A DNA stretch of 64,000 bases from Patella vulgata (lineage: Eukaryota; Mollusca; Gastropoda; Patellidae). The stretch lies in the NCBI RefSeq assembly GCF_932274485.2, contig NC_065879.2, positions 87,167,459 to 87,231,458 of the forward strand. The letters run 5' to 3'. The position numbers were made by a program, and so were the translations under genes. Position 1 is the first letter of the stretch; each line of letters begins with the position of its first letter. This document shows, one piece after another, positions 1 through 9,743 of the stretch. Below the pieces are notes generated by a model. That model saw nothing but the letters and a program-made list of their open reading frames with translations. It was not told the DNA's origin and did no database searches.

Positions 1-34
1 TCATTTCGCCTATCTGAAACCACTGATCTTTGTT

Positions 35-195
35 AGGGGGGTAGGATGGCTGAATGGTTAGCATGCGCACGCTGTATCATAAAGTCTGTAATTGAGTCGA
101 CTGGCGTGGTTTCGAATCCCCGGTTGTACGTGGCAAGGAGTAGGGTCGCCTGTCCAACCTCGTGGGTTTCTCCGGGACCCCATTTTTCTCCCTCT
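35..195 (+). mobile_element. SINE-A, internally deleted
   Basis: Head with box A-like TGGCTGAATGGTTAGC and box B-like GGTTTCGAATCCCC, then a jump from CTCCGGG straight to ACCCCATTTTTCTC. Flanked by a perfect 12-bp duplication CTGATCTTTGTT at 23-34 and 196-207, so the copy is a complete insertion of about 160 bp. Confidence 0.85.
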
Positions 196-224
196 CTGAT
201 CTTTGTTTATACATTTCGGACGGG

Positions 225-341
225 AGCGGCAGTGGCTCAGTGAGCAAGACGCTAGCTCGCTAAACAGGTCTTATATTCACTCCTAGTGTTATGCTAGAGA
301 GAGTTCCTCGAGTTTTCCAGTGTGTTTCCCCTTGTTAGCGT
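225..341 (+). mobile_element. SINE-B 5' fragment
   Basis: Head AGTGGCTCAGTGAGCAAGAC and the following CCCCTTGT segment match the start of the full copy at 23490-23853. The central domain and tail are missing. Confidence 0.7.
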
Positions 342-345
342 TATA

Positions 346-475
346 ATTTCGCTCAGAGTAAAGCAATTGGAATGAAATTTTCAGTATATTCATTTTTGTA
401 TTATCTATTTTTGAACTATAACAACAACAAAGAATGGCTAACTCTTTATCAATATCTTAGATAATGGATCTTTAA
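346..475 (+). mobile_element. T1 MITE, right-end fragment
   Basis: Shows the T1 interior (GAATGAAATTTTCAGTATATTC, TTTTTGAACTATA) and ends in ATGGATCTTTAA, a diverged T1 terminus. The left half is absent. Bases 476-748 beyond it are AT-rich with nothing recognised. Confidence 0.7.
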
Positions 476-769
476 TACATGTGGCTAGAAACTAGATCAC
501 ATTGTAGTTTATAAATTACAACAAATGTAACTTTTCTTGTCGTAAATCCTACTAATTATGACATACAAATTCTATATTTGAATTCTACTATATCTCTATA
601 ATATGAATTGACAGATTTACGATCTGATACTCGAGTTCATTCTCATTAATTGTAGTGCGGAATTCTGGGAATTTCACGTTTTTGTGCAATTAGTAATAAT
701 AAATGTTGAATTATTAAATTGCACTGTTTTTCTAATCAATTTCAATATCTCAGCCATCCCCCAATAGGA

Positions 770-970
770 TTAACCCGTTGAGTGCGTAGGTCATTATATA
801 ACGTCCTGGACAACTGCCACTAACTGTGTGTAGGGCATAATATAGTGCCTTGGAGGTATTTTCCCCAACCTATTCTTAGAACATAGTACATAGTTCTTCG
901 TCACTTCGTCAAATTAATTACACAATAGGGGGTAGTTAACGTTTTAAAAATGTCACGCTTAACGGGTTAA
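770..970. mobile_element. T6: TTAA-flanked MITE with CCC ends (piggyBac-like)
   Basis: About 200 bp, TTAA at both ends and inverted termini CCCGTTGAGTGCG and CGTGACATTTTT...CGCTTAACGGG read inward (CCCGTTAAGCGTG). TTAA duplication plus CCC ends is the established piggyBac pattern. No coding capacity. It interrupts an R3 terminal sequence: CATCCCCCAATAGGA lies left and AACACAGATCCTA right. Confidence 0.75.
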
Positions 971-1165
971 AACACAGATCCTAGGCGCGCCTATTGTTAA
1001 ACGTCACAGGTAGAGTGCCCCACCATAAATAAATATCTCCAAATATCTCAACAATTACACCATAATACCTATATATACACCAAGCCTTAAATTAGTTTCG
1101 CACATTTATAGTCACTAAATGAACGGTCATGTCGTACTTAATAAGCTATGATCATTTAATCATCC

Positions 1166-1524
1166 CCAATCTGGTTAAAACACAGATCCTATTTCATTTC
1201 GTTTTTTATAGTTCAAAATTTTGTTTTACTTGTCTTTACTACAATTGCACACTGGGATCTGGAAGAGTTGTTATATAACCCGCGTTCTGGTTTATTTGAG
1301 AGATTAGCCAATTAAGCAGCCTGTTACTGCGAGTTCTTGGCATACTGTCCACATAACTGTGGGTAAACCACTAGAAATGTCAACGCTGGTTGACTAATCA
1401 ATGTCTGACGTCATAGGGTCAAAAGCCGCTCATCTGACCTCTGCCGCGACCTCCCATTTAGTGTAGGCCATCGAAAGTATAAAAAAATAAAACGAAATAT
1501 AGATGTGTATTTAAATCAGATTAA
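1166..1524. repeat. R3 repeat, near-complete with inverted ends
   Basis: Left end CAATCTGGTTAAAACACAGA followed by TCCTATTTCATTTCG; the right end near 1484-1524 (AAAACGAAATATAG, then AAATCAGATTAAG) is its diverged reverse complement. The middle contains TTGACTAATCAATGTCTGACG, also seen in the partial copies at 20.2, 37.3 and 55.6 kb. Probably a non-autonomous TIR element. Confidence 0.65.
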
Positions 1525-1557
1525 GCCATTACATTGTTTATTTGAGGCCAGAAAAGG

Positions 1558-1820
1558 ATAGAGATAGAAATGGGGTTTAACATACACTTGACACAAACTA
1601 GATCATTTTGGGACTAACAAACGGTTAAATATTTTGTCTATAATTCACTTGCATGTAGGGCTCTTTCCCAGTGAACCTGGAGAAAACCCACAAGGTTGGA
1701 AAGGTGCCTGGTCTCCCCCTTCAAGTAGAAACAGGGAATCAAACCCACGGCACTTGACTCATTGTCAGACCCTATGATCTAATGCACATGCGTTAAAGCA
1801 CTCAGTCAGCCAGCACCCCT
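1558..1820 (-). mobile_element. SINE-A, old minus-strand copy
   Basis: Reads as the reverse complement of SINE-A from AGAAATGGGGTTTAACATAC to the head remnant at 1800-1820. Diverged throughout, tail only a few bases, so an old insertion. Confidence 0.8.
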
Positions 1821-1902
1821 TTTGTTATGAATATTATATGTTCTGATCTACTTTGTTGATTTCATAATGCAAGGGAGGTAACTCCAATAATCTACCTAAG
1901 TA

Positions 1903-2115
1903 ATAACACTGATCAGTGAATATTCACTGAGAGAGATGACATCGGTGCGGGTTAATTAGCTTGTATTATTAACTTTTTTACAGCTGCAAATTAAATTTTA
2001 GAACAGTTTTTAGAAGAAAAATGAATTACGGTGTTTGAAGTATATCTGGATAAAAAATATTTCCTATTTAGTGTAAATTGGTATATAAAATGACTAAAAG
2101 GCACCATTCTGCCCG
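1903..2115 (+). repeat. R2 repeat copy
   Basis: CTGATCAGTGAATATTC, then GAGATGACATCG and GGCACCATTCTGCC recur in the same order at 7042-7440. Two copies only in this window; no gene or inverted ends seen. Confidence 0.6.
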
Positions 2116-2229
2116 ACAAGTTTATGTTGTGTAAACAGTGCATGCGCCATCAAGTCAATAATCAACACTGCATTATATGACATCACATGTAGAAGGAATT
2201 TGAACTTGAGTAAAAGGCATCATTCTGCC

Positions 2230-2481
2230 GGATCACTTCACGTGCGCACTCTATCAATAGTATCATAATGTCTTTCATTGAGTCAACTGGCATGGTTTCG
2301 ATTCCCTGGTTGTACGTGACAAGGAGTAGAGTCACATGTCCAACCTCGTGGGTTTTCTCTGGGTCCCCCAGTGTCCTCCCACGGCTAAAGACCCCTACGC
2401 GCAAGCGAATTATTGAAAAAAAAAATTCAACCATGTGTTAGTCCCGAAATGACCTAGTTTGTGTCGATTGGACATTTAACC
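2230..2481 (+). mobile_element. SINE-A copy, head damaged
   Basis: Box B-like GGTTTCGATTCCCTGG, GACAAGGAGTAGAGTC, a full body and GTTTGTGTCGATTGGACATT. It runs directly into a second, head-less SINE-A body. Confidence 0.85.
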
Positions 2482-2631
2482 CTATCGCCTGTCCAACCTC
2501 GTGGGTTTTCTCCGGGCCCTCCGGTTTTCTCCCACTGCTAAAGACCCCTATGCGCAATCGAATTATTGAAATAAAATTAAACCATATGTTAGTCCCGAAA
2601 TGACCTAGTTTGCGTGGAGTGAATGTTAAAC

Positions 2632-2662
<31 letters not shown>

Positions 2663-2679
2663 CCTCTCCCTCTCTCTCA
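2482..2679 (+). mobile_element. SINE-A 3' body with TC tail, tandem to previous copy
   Basis: Begins at TCGCCTGTCCAACCTCG and continues to GTTAAACC plus about 50 bp of TC-rich tail. Its join to the previous copy suggests template jumping or tandem duplication of the 3' part. It ends about 75 bp before the KIF13 exon at 2756. Confidence 0.8.
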
Positions 2680-2755
2680 GAGGTTTTTCTGTTATAATTG
2701 CAAACATATGTTTATTGATTTCTTCATGATTTGTCAACCATGTTTTTATTTTCAG

Positions 2756-2867
2756 ATCCTTAACAACTTTAGGTCTCGTTATCTCCGCTCTTGCTGACCA
2801 GGCTGCTGGGAAAAATAAGAATAAATTTGTACCGTATCGTGACTCTGTTTTGACATGGTTATTGAAG
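2756..2867 (+). CDS. KIF13: KIF13-type kinesin-3, internal exon (late motor domain)
   Basis: A 112-bp exon between a TTTTATTTTCAG acceptor and a GTAAGA donor. The first base completes a codon from the previous exon; then come 37 residues beginning [15 protein letters not shown] and ending [13 protein letters not shown]. This is the stretch after the conserved NINK of kinesin motors, so the split codon is probably the Lys, giving a phase-2 upstream junction. Loop 12 reads AGKNKNKF, less lysine-rich than the KIF1A K-loop. KIF13 motors are plus-end-directed microtubule motors that carry membrane cargo and polarity proteins in the cytoplasm. The exon leads in frame into the next one. The preceding exon is not in the window. 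Confidence 0.9.
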
Positions 2868-2942
2868 GTAAGAGATTTTACAAATTTGGAAAAAAAACAT
2901 AGCGTATCTGAAAGGAAAGAAATTAAATGGGGTTTAACGCTA

Positions 2943-3254
2943 ATGGCGTGGTTTCGATTCCCTGGTTGTAAGTAACAAGGAGTAGGGTTGCCTGTCCAAC
3001 CACATCTCCGGTTTCCTCCCACTGCTAAAGACCCCTACGCACAAGCAAATTATTGAAATAAAATTGAACCATATGTTAGTCCCGAAATGACCTGGTTGTG
3101 TTGAGTGGACATTAAACATTTTTTCTTCTCCAGGTCCTCCAGTTTCCTCCGACTGATAAAGACCCCTATGCGCAAGTGCATTATTGGAATAAAATTAAAC
3201 CATATGTTAATCCCGAAATGACCTAATTAAACCCCATTTCTCTCGCTCTCTCTT
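2943..3254 (+). mobile_element. Tandem SINE-A 3' bodies in KIF13 intron
   Basis: Two successive SINE-A bodies: one from box B-like GGTTTCGATTCCCTGG to GGACATTAAACA, then a second starting near CCAGGTCCTCCAGTTTCC and ending TTAAACCCCATTTCTCTCG. The pair fills most of the 528-bp intron. Confidence 0.8.
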
Positions 3255-3320
3255 GATGAAGATTAAACAGAAACACCGCTGTCAGGGAACATAGCACCCT
3301 CATAGCGTATGCCCATTATT

Positions 3321-3378
3321 CCAGGATAATTTAGCTGCGGTGTGTTTGTATGTTTCATTGTCTGGCAACCTATCTTTA
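3321..3378 (+). repeat. R5 short repeat next to exon acceptor
   Basis: TAGCTGCGGTGTGTTTG...TGGCAACCTATCTTTA matches segments at 5836-5893 and 16780-16838. In this copy the start reads CCAGGATAATTTAG, copying the real exon junction 71 bp downstream. Confidence 0.6.
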
Positions 3379-3395
3379 CTGTTTTCTAATTGCAG

Positions 3396-3608
3396 GATAA
3401 TTTAGGAGGTAACAGTAAAACTGTCATGGTGGCCACTATTAGTCCGGCTGCCGATAACTATGAAGAAACCTTATCCACGCTACGATATGCTGATAGAGCT
3501 AAACGTATTGTTAACCATGCTGTTGTTAATGAAGATCCCAACGCCAGAATTATAAGGGATCTCCGTGAAGAGTTGGAAATGTTGCGAAGTCAGTTACGAG
3601 ACGCACAG
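3396..3608 (+). CDS. KIF13: KIF13-type kinesin-3, internal exon (motor end and neck)
   Basis: A 213-bp exon of 71 codons, phase 0 at both ends, between TTCTAATTGCAG and GTAAGA. It starts [18 protein letters not shown], continues with the kinesin signature [13 protein letters not shown], then the neck linker [16 protein letters not shown] and a charged neck helix with [34 protein letters not shown] separates this protein from KIF1 (CNAVINEDPN) and KIF16B (KPTINEDAN) and points to KIF13. The track start at 3390 is intronic; the splice acceptor sets the true boundary. A 13-nt copy of the acceptor region lies 71 bp upstream. Confidence 0.92.
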
Positions 3609-3786
3609 GTAAGAATAAAATTTTATTTTGATGTCTTTACTGTCTCTGTATCATGCATTACAAATTCCAACCAGTCTTCTAGGCTTACAAAGGGATTGGT
3701 TTGAGTAAAAACTCATAAGGTTAGGTAGGCAACCCTACTCCCACTGTTCCGCCATTGAGGATAATTTGGGTTTTTACATTGAAGTG

Positions 3787-4032
3787 TTAAACATACATTA
3801 TGCAGGAGGTAAATCTGTCTATTGCAGGTCTTTCCTTCCGCCTGAAATGTTATCTAAATTATTAATTAGACATTAATTAACTTATCCAGACCATAATCAA
3901 CTCTCCATGCCATCGTTAGCCTGCGATGTTTAGTGGATTTGAATAGATTTTGTGATGGATAATCAAGACTTTGTTAACCATTACAGTGAGAACTATCAGC
4001 TCTTTATCTAATGTTACCTAATGCCCCTTTAA
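3787..4032 (+). mobile_element. T1 MITE, short form, in KIF13 intron
   Basis: TTAAACATACATTATGCAGG at the left, TTACCTAATGCCCCTTTAA at the right, TTAA at both ends, 246 bp. It makes up about half of the 478-bp intron between the neck and coiled-coil exons. Confidence 0.8.
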
Positions 4033-4086
4033 TCGTATATTGTTGAATTTTGTGTATAAAGTAAAAATTATTTGTGTTATTATCAG

Positions 4087-4197
4087 AGTATGCAAGCACC
4101 AGATTTAAACGATCGTCTCCAGGAATCGGAACATCTGATGAAAGAAATGACGAAAACTTGGGAAGAAAAACTTCAAGAAACAGAGAAAATTCACACG
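4087..4197 (+). CDS. KIF13: KIF13-type kinesin-3, internal exon (coiled coil before FHA)
   Basis: A 111-bp exon of 37 codons, phase 0 at both ends, between TTATTATCAG and GTATGT. It begins SMQAPDLNDRLQESE and ends WEEKLQETEKIHT. The pattern RLxESExLxxEMTxTWEEKL is the KIF13 segment between neck and FHA domain, predicted to form a coiled coil that helps control dimerisation in this family. It is too short and too intron-bounded to stand out as an open frame; a longer overlapping frame at 4074-4436 runs into the intron and a MITE and is not coding beyond 4197. Confidence 0.88.
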
Positions 4198-4248
4198 GTA
4201 TGTATCTTATAAATTTTTGTCCTATTTCCTACCATCTGGCGCATAAGC

Positions 4249-4607
4249 GGTGGACACCTTCGCCAAACGATTCGGCTGAATCAATCGTCACTGAATTAAA
4301 TTCAGCCGAATGGATGGACACACTAGACGAATCTTTCGCCCAATTCACCAGTCAATTGCCTCAATTTTCACGCCCCATGATTAAACATGGCGGCGACCAT
4401 GTTTTTTTTAAACAATCACATTATTTCTCGATATAAATGGATGATGAGTGGTGATTGGCTAATGAATTCTACAATCAGATGAATGCTTCAGTGAAGCGGA
4501 CACACTAGGCGAATATAATTTGGCCAAATGAAAATGTTTGATTTGTGCGAATCATTAGGCGAATTTCGATGCTGATTGATTTGGCCAATTTGACTAGTGT
4601 GTCCACC
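4249..4607. mobile_element. TIR element with GGTGGACAC ends
   Basis: Starts GGTGGACACCTTCGCC and ends TAGTGTGTCCACC. Inside, GGCGAAT and TTTGGCCAA motifs repeat in both orientations (subterminal repeats), typical of non-autonomous DNA transposons. Superfamily not assigned; no flanking duplication seen clearly. Confidence 0.55.
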
Positions 4608-4665
4608 ACTATAGATTAGACCAAAATAAAAAAAATTCCAGTGTTTACCTGACTGACCCTATTTT

Positions 4666-5765
4666 TTATACGTTGACATTTTCAAGTGGACGTACATGTA
4701 TTATGTTGTTCCCCCTGTCCATCTGGACGTCCTTTCACATTTGTTTGTAGACAGGTCACAATTAACAATGTATATCCCAAAGATCATAGTTCTTTTTGAT
4801 ATTGGCATGTATCGGACTGTAACTTTATGGATTATTGCCCCTGATTGTATGAAAAAATCACATTTTAAGCTAGAGGTCATAATTTGTATATAATTTTCAT
4901 GTGGATGTATGCTCATGTCCATGAATACCCTACAGACAATAATAATTATCTGATCTTTGTTGTTTACATTAGTGAGACAAAGCAGTGTATTTAATTTCAA
5001 CAATTTCCGTTAATTACTCTAGAGTTATGGCCCTTGTTTCACTTTGTACAACCTTTTGAACGCTCTAACGACTAAAGTTATCATCCGATCTGTATTAAAT
5101 TTATATGCATTATTTAAAGGAGCTAAATCGCTAATATTTGGGACTTAGAAATTGACACAAATGGGTCGTAACGCATATAATAATGTAATATTGATGTATA
5201 TAAACTGATTTACATTCAATCGTTTCTGTTTTTATATAATTTCTAATCAATTATGTTCGGCGAAATGCGCCAGAAGTCTTAATTGAATGGCAATCTTTAG
5301 CGTCTGGTTATTCCGGTCTACACCGATGATATTTATTGCGCATGCTCTCCAGATAAGAATATAGCGTCACCATTTGACATGACTTGTGGAATATGTCTAG
5401 CTGCGTTCTTTGAGTCCCTTGTTCCAAATGGCGCTGAAACGCATTATGTTACACGATTCGTGTACCAATGGTAAAATATTTATTTTATTTTAAATATTGG
5501 ATATCAGACTCAGAAGCCCATCTTTTCCCTGTAAGATCACAAGGCCAATGTTGATTTGAATTGACATCTAATTCCTGTTTTCAATGTCGAAGATTTTTGA
5601 TGATATTGAGTTAGAGACTTAGCTACTTTAAATTAGTAAAACAAAGAAACCTATTGAATTTCATCCATTTCCGTTAATAACTTGAAGAGTTATGGCCCTA
5701 GTTTCTCTTTCTTTGTTGAACCCTGCGAATGCTCTGACGACTAAACTTATCATCTGAGTTTTATG
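4666..5765 (+). mobile_element. X3 element, diverged, interrupted by T2
   Basis: Begins TTTTTTATACGTTGACATT, a diverged X3 start. Tandem-type segments with AGAGTTATGGCCCT and CGACTAAAGTTATCATCCG flank the T2 insertion at 5114-5631. Open frames here on both strands are not coding. Confidence 0.6.
5114..5631 (+). mobile_element. T2 MITE, full length
   Basis: 518 bp between two TTAA sites. Ends TTAAAGGAGCTAAATCGCTA and, read inward from the right, TTAAAGTAGCTAAGTCTCTA. It splits an X3 unit at TTTAA: sister X3 units at 20.1 kb read CAGTGTTTAAGGTCATGAGA where this copy reads TTTAA, T2, TTTAAATTAGTAAAACAAAG, which shows TTAA as the target. Confidence 0.8.
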
Positions 5766-5835
5766 AAATTGACAGCAGTGTCTTGTAAATGCTCTCATCT
5801 ACAAAAGAATAAATATGCAACAAGCCTTATCGACA

Positions 5836-6068
5836 GCTCGGACACTTTAGCTGCTGTGAACGTATGTTTCATTGCCTGGCAACCTATCTTTACACTGAAT
5901 TATTAAATGGTGATTGTATTTCAATCTATTTTAATCTCTGCCATCCGATAATCTAGAAAGTTAATTATAGGCTTGTCATGTGAATAAATGTCTAATTAAT
6001 AATCTAAATAACATTTGAAGCCAAAATAAAGACCTGCAATAGGCAGATTTAGCTTTAACATAATGCAT
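5836..6068. repeat. R5 fragment followed by minus-strand T1 fragment
   Basis: 5836-5893 carries the R5 motif TGGCAACCTATCTTTACAC. 5980-6068 is the reverse complement of the T1 left end (AGACCTGCAATAGGCAGATT, CATAATGCATG). Confidence 0.6.
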
Positions 6069-6116
6069 GAGTGACCTCATTGAAAGTTTGAATATTACTC
6101 AGTGAGTATTTTGTTA

Positions 6117-6312
6117 ACCCCTCTGTTCTTAATAGACCAATCTATGAAAACAGGTGAATATATTAACCCCTCCATTCTTAATATCAGTAGATATAGGTGA
6201 ATATATATTAACCCCTCCATTGTTAATAGACCAATCAGTAAATACAGGTGAATATCTTAACCCCTCCATTCATAATAGACCAATTAGTGAATACAGGTGA
6301 ACATATTAACTC
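6117..6312 (+). repeat. Minisatellite, about 52-bp unit, four copies
   Basis: Units carry TTAACCCCTCCATTCTTAAT, AGACCAATCAGT and ACAGGTGAATAT in order. Units vary by small substitutions. Bases 6313-6540 hold nothing recognised. Confidence 0.8.
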
Positions 6313-6541
6313 TGAACAGTCATCAAGCCAGATGAACTAAAAGATAAAGATGTTCAGATTCAGATCTGTGATCTCTGTCATGTAAAATAGAAGATGTCCA
6401 TCCAGAATTGTATATGGTAAAGTAATTATGACCTATGTATCATTCCATAATATCACTGTAACCCGGGTATCATTTAATATTGTGTATTTAGCACTAATTT
6501 CTTTTACCTTCATTAAATATCAAATCTTTGTTTAAAAATTT

Positions 6542-6833
6542 GAAATGGCCGTATGGTTAGCACGTGCGCGCTGTTTCATAAGGCCTGTCATTGAGTCAAC
6601 TGGCATGGTTTCAATTGCCTGGTTGTACGTGACAAGGAGTAGGGTCGCCTGTCTAACCTTGTGGGTTTTCTCCGGGTCTTCCGGTTTCCTCCCACTGGTA
6701 AAGACCCAAATGCGCAAGCGAATTTGGGAAATAAAATTGAACCAGATGTTAGTCCCGAAATGACCTAGTTTTCATGGAGTGGAGGTTAAACTTTCTCTCT
6801 CTCTCTCTCTCTCACTCTCTCTCTCTCTCTCTT
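6542..6833 (+). mobile_element. SINE-A, full length
   Basis: TGGCCGTATGGTTAGCACG head, GGTTTCAATTGCCTGG box B variant, complete body, GTTAAACTT and about 50 bp of TC tail. Confidence 0.9.
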
Positions 6834-7041
6834 TTTCTCTGATTGAGCCACTATGTCTCTGAAACTATCAAATTAAATGTATAAGTCGAAGCTACTATGT
6901 GGGCGTTCATTCTGTAATGACACAGACATCAATAATGAAAAGTTGTTGATATATTTATTATTTCAATCTGTGTTCAATTACCACTGAAAATGGAGATGAT
7001 GGCTTATTTAACGAAAATAATGACTGATAAACCATCGGAAA

Positions 7042-7445
7042 TATAGATAGATCAGTATTAACCCACGCTGATCAGCAGGATCAGTATTAACTCACACTGA
7101 TCAGCAGTAAATATTCGCTAGGCTGCTACAATCACTGAAAGGGATGACATTGATGCAGCTTAATGAGCCTTGACAGTTGGAATTCGATATAAGAGTAGGC
7201 AATAGTGCCGCTGTCCAGGCAAAATTTCCCTCATAGCACACTGTATGGCGTATGCCCGTCTTCACTAGCCCAGTTTGGAGCAGAACAGTAGGACGTTAAA
7301 CCCCATTTCAGCTTAATGAGCTCGCGATATTAACTTTTTTCCATCTTCAAATAAAATTCTAAAACATTTTTGTGAAGTATTAGAAGAATTTAGTGTAAAA
7401 GAGTATATAAATTGATTTTAAAAGGCACCATTCTGCCGTAGGCTT
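7042..7445 (+). repeat. R2 repeat copy split by SINE-B
   Basis: CAGTATTAACCCACGCTGATCAGC, GGGATGACATTGATG and GGCACCATTCTGCC match 1903-2115. The insertion at 7168-7308 is flanked by CAGCTTAATGAG. Confidence 0.65.
7168..7308 (+). mobile_element. SINE-B, 5'-truncated, with 12-bp target duplication
   Basis: 141 bp starting CCTTGACAGTTGG and ending GGACGTTAAACCCCATTT. CAGCTTAATGAG at 7156-7167 and 7309-7320 is a perfect duplication, the mark of target-primed reverse transcription. The other R2 copy (GGTGCGGGTTAATTAGC) shows the unbroken site. Confidence 0.9.
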
Positions 7446-7474
7446 CAACCTGCCATGCCTATAGGTAAATCCAG

Positions 7475-7690
7475 TTAAACATACATTCTGCAAGAGCTAA
7501 ATCTGTCTATTACAGGTCTTTCTTTAGGCCTGAAATGTTATATAAACTATTAATTAGACATTAATTAACTCATCCAGACCATAATCAACTCTCGATGTCA
7601 TCGCTAGCCTACGATATTTACTTGATTGGAATACTCTGTTTTTTATCGTACCGACTTTAGTAATGATGATCGAGGGTAGTCTAAAAGTCG
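7475..7690 (+). mobile_element. T1 MITE, left half
   Basis: TTAAACATACATTCTGCAAG then the usual T1 body up to GATCGAGGGTAG; the right terminus is missing. Confidence 0.75.
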
Positions 7691-7854
7691 TTTACGCCTG
7701 CCTAGTCCATTCTACGTGTTTTTTTTATTATTATTTTGTCGTTTGTGAATCAGTTATTACTAATTACTCCCATATTGTCTTGTAGGATATGTTTTTCTTT
7801 GTTCATTACAAATGGCGCCCAAAACTATAGAGTGCACGACTCGTGTATTGCTCT

Positions 7855-7895
7855 TAGCAAGTGAGCCAACGTCTTACTGAGCCACTGCGGCTCCA
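7855..7895 (-). mobile_element. SINE-B head fragment
   Basis: AGTGAGCCAACGTCTTACTG and AGCCACTGCGGCTCC are the reverse complement of a SINE-B tRNA-like head. Confidence 0.55.
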
Positions 7896-7907
7896 TGTCC
7901 ATCTTAT

Positions 7908-8163
7908 GGGGTTTGGGTGGCCAAATGGTTAGGACGTGTGCGCTGTATCATAAGGCCTGTCATTGAGTCAACTGGCGTGGTTTCGATTACCCAGTTGTAT
8001 GTGACAAGGAGTAGGGTCACCTGTTCAAGTGGGTTTTCTCTGGGTCCTCAGGTTTCTTCCCACTGCTAAAGACCCCTACTCGCAAGCAAATTATTGAAAT
8101 AAAGCTAAAACCACATGTTAGTCCCGAAATGGCCCAGTTTGTGTCGAGTGGATGTTTAAACCC

Positions 8164-8212
<49 letters not shown>
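7908..8212 (+). mobile_element. SINE-A, full length
   Basis: TGGGTGGCCAAATGGTTAGG head, GGTTTCGATTACCCAG, complete body, GTTTAAACCC and a pure (TC) run of about 45 bp at 8166-8208. Confidence 0.9.
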
Positions 8213-8316
8213 CCTTTAAAGGGTGATTTGCTCAAATATTTCAGACTGAATCTAAGTTTTGAATTTTGTAGAATTTGAATATGCATTTATATGAATTTCC
8301 ATTCCATCAGGGTTTA

Positions 8317-8554
8317 TATACTAATGTCCAAAAGAAAGTATACACTGTGCATTTCGTCCTGCTTCAAACAAAATCGTTTTTCCATTGTATGCGGTATTTG
8401 GGTACAATGTCCATTTGTTCTGCCTTTTATTTGCTTAGAAATATTGAGTTTGGATGCACGAGACATGTTCAGTGTAGTTTTATCACATTTTGTTGATTTA
8501 AACAAAACTTAGTCATATTTTTAGTGTGTATACTTTCTTTTGGACATTAGTATA
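8317..8554. mobile_element. TA-flanked MITE with long TIRs
   Basis: 238 bp. The terminal TATACTAATGTCCAAAAGAA continuing AGTATACAC is repeated inverted at 8526-8554 with no mismatch seen over about 29 bp. TA at both ends fits a Tc1/mariner-type target, but the superfamily is an inference. Three overlapping frames inside are shadows. Confidence 0.8.
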
Positions 8555-8889
8555 TCATGTAAGACACAAAGATCAAATAGAATATATCCAGATTTTACTG
8601 AAAGTCTATACCAAAAATTTAAAATTCTATTGGGCTATTCATCGATTAAATGAAGAAATGTTTCTGTCCAAAATTCAAATTTTCTGTGTCAAATGTATGT
8701 TTATATTACATTAATTTAAAATCATGATCTTTATCTTGAAGTAATCAGTAAAAAATTTAATGACTGTTTTGTGGATATGTTTAGCTTTTCATGAATAAAT
8801 TGCCAATTTAATGTAAACTTTAATTAAAGTAAAGCCACTGATTGCTATTTGAGGCCCTTTGAAAAATGTGAAAGTTGAACCTTTAAAAG
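8555..8889. other. No feature recognised
   Basis: AT-rich, no repeat match, splice-flanked frame or tandem structure seen. Confidence 0.5.
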
Positions 8890-8891
8890 GA

Positions 8892-9222
8892 ATATGAAAT
8901 GAAATGGGGTTTAACTTACTGTTCTGCTCCGACTCGGCTAATGAAGACGAGTATACACCATACAGTGTGCTATGAGGAAAATTTTGCCTACTCTTATATC
9001 GAATTCCAACTGCCAAGGGATCTTTTACATGCATGCCAATGTGTACACGGGACCTGGGTTTTTATCCCATCCGAATGACTAGTCAGCTGTCCTTGTCAGG
9101 CCCCCGTCCTGCACCACTGACAAGGGGAAACCACGTTGGAAAATCCCAATGAACTGTCTCGGCCAATGCAGGGATCAAACAGCTACCTCCAGGCTAACAA
9201 GCCAACCTCTTACCCACTTAAC
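8892..9222 (-). mobile_element. SINE-B, near full length
   Basis: Starts GAAATGAAATGGGGTTTAAC (reverse tail), continues through GGATCTTTTACATGCATGCC and reaches the head at CAGGCTAACAAGCC. A short TC tract follows at 9225-9254. Confidence 0.9.
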
Positions 9223-9593
9223 CTCTCTCTCCCCCTCTCTCTCTCTCTCTCTCAATAGAATGTTAAATAATCTATTAATATGTGACAAATTAATATGTGA
9301 CAAATTAGATATTGTCTGATAGAATTAAAATGATGATCATCATCTTTAAAGGAAATAAGCTAAATTTATTTATAAAGTTTGTGTACTGGACATATGGTAA
9401 AAAGTAACAATTATTTATTTCTGCTTCATGAGTTACAAGTTATTTAGGTTAAACAGCCTTTATCAACTCTCATTAAATATAAGCTTAAAGGGGCCTTACC
9501 ACCCTCAATATAATAATTATATACTGTACCATATATCAAGTTGGGGACAGATTTACAAACATCTGTAATTGTTTAGAAATATTAAGTATATTT

Positions 9594-9742
9594 CGGGGAT
9601 TTAACACTATTAAAATGTGTCGGGTGGGGTGACCTTCGAAGATGGATTTAGAAGATTTGATACTATTAAAATGTGTGGGGTGGGGTGAACTTCGAAGATG
9701 GATTTAGGGGATTTAATACTGTTAAAATGTGCGGGGGGGTGA
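9594..9742 (+). repeat. Short tandem repeat, about 64-bp unit, 2.5 copies
   Basis: GGGGTGACCTTCGAAGATGG, then GATTTGATACTATTAAAATGTG, repeats with small changes. The flank 9255-9593 is AT-rich with only a local TTAATATGTGACAAA duplication. Confidence 0.75.
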
Positions 9743-9743
9743 A

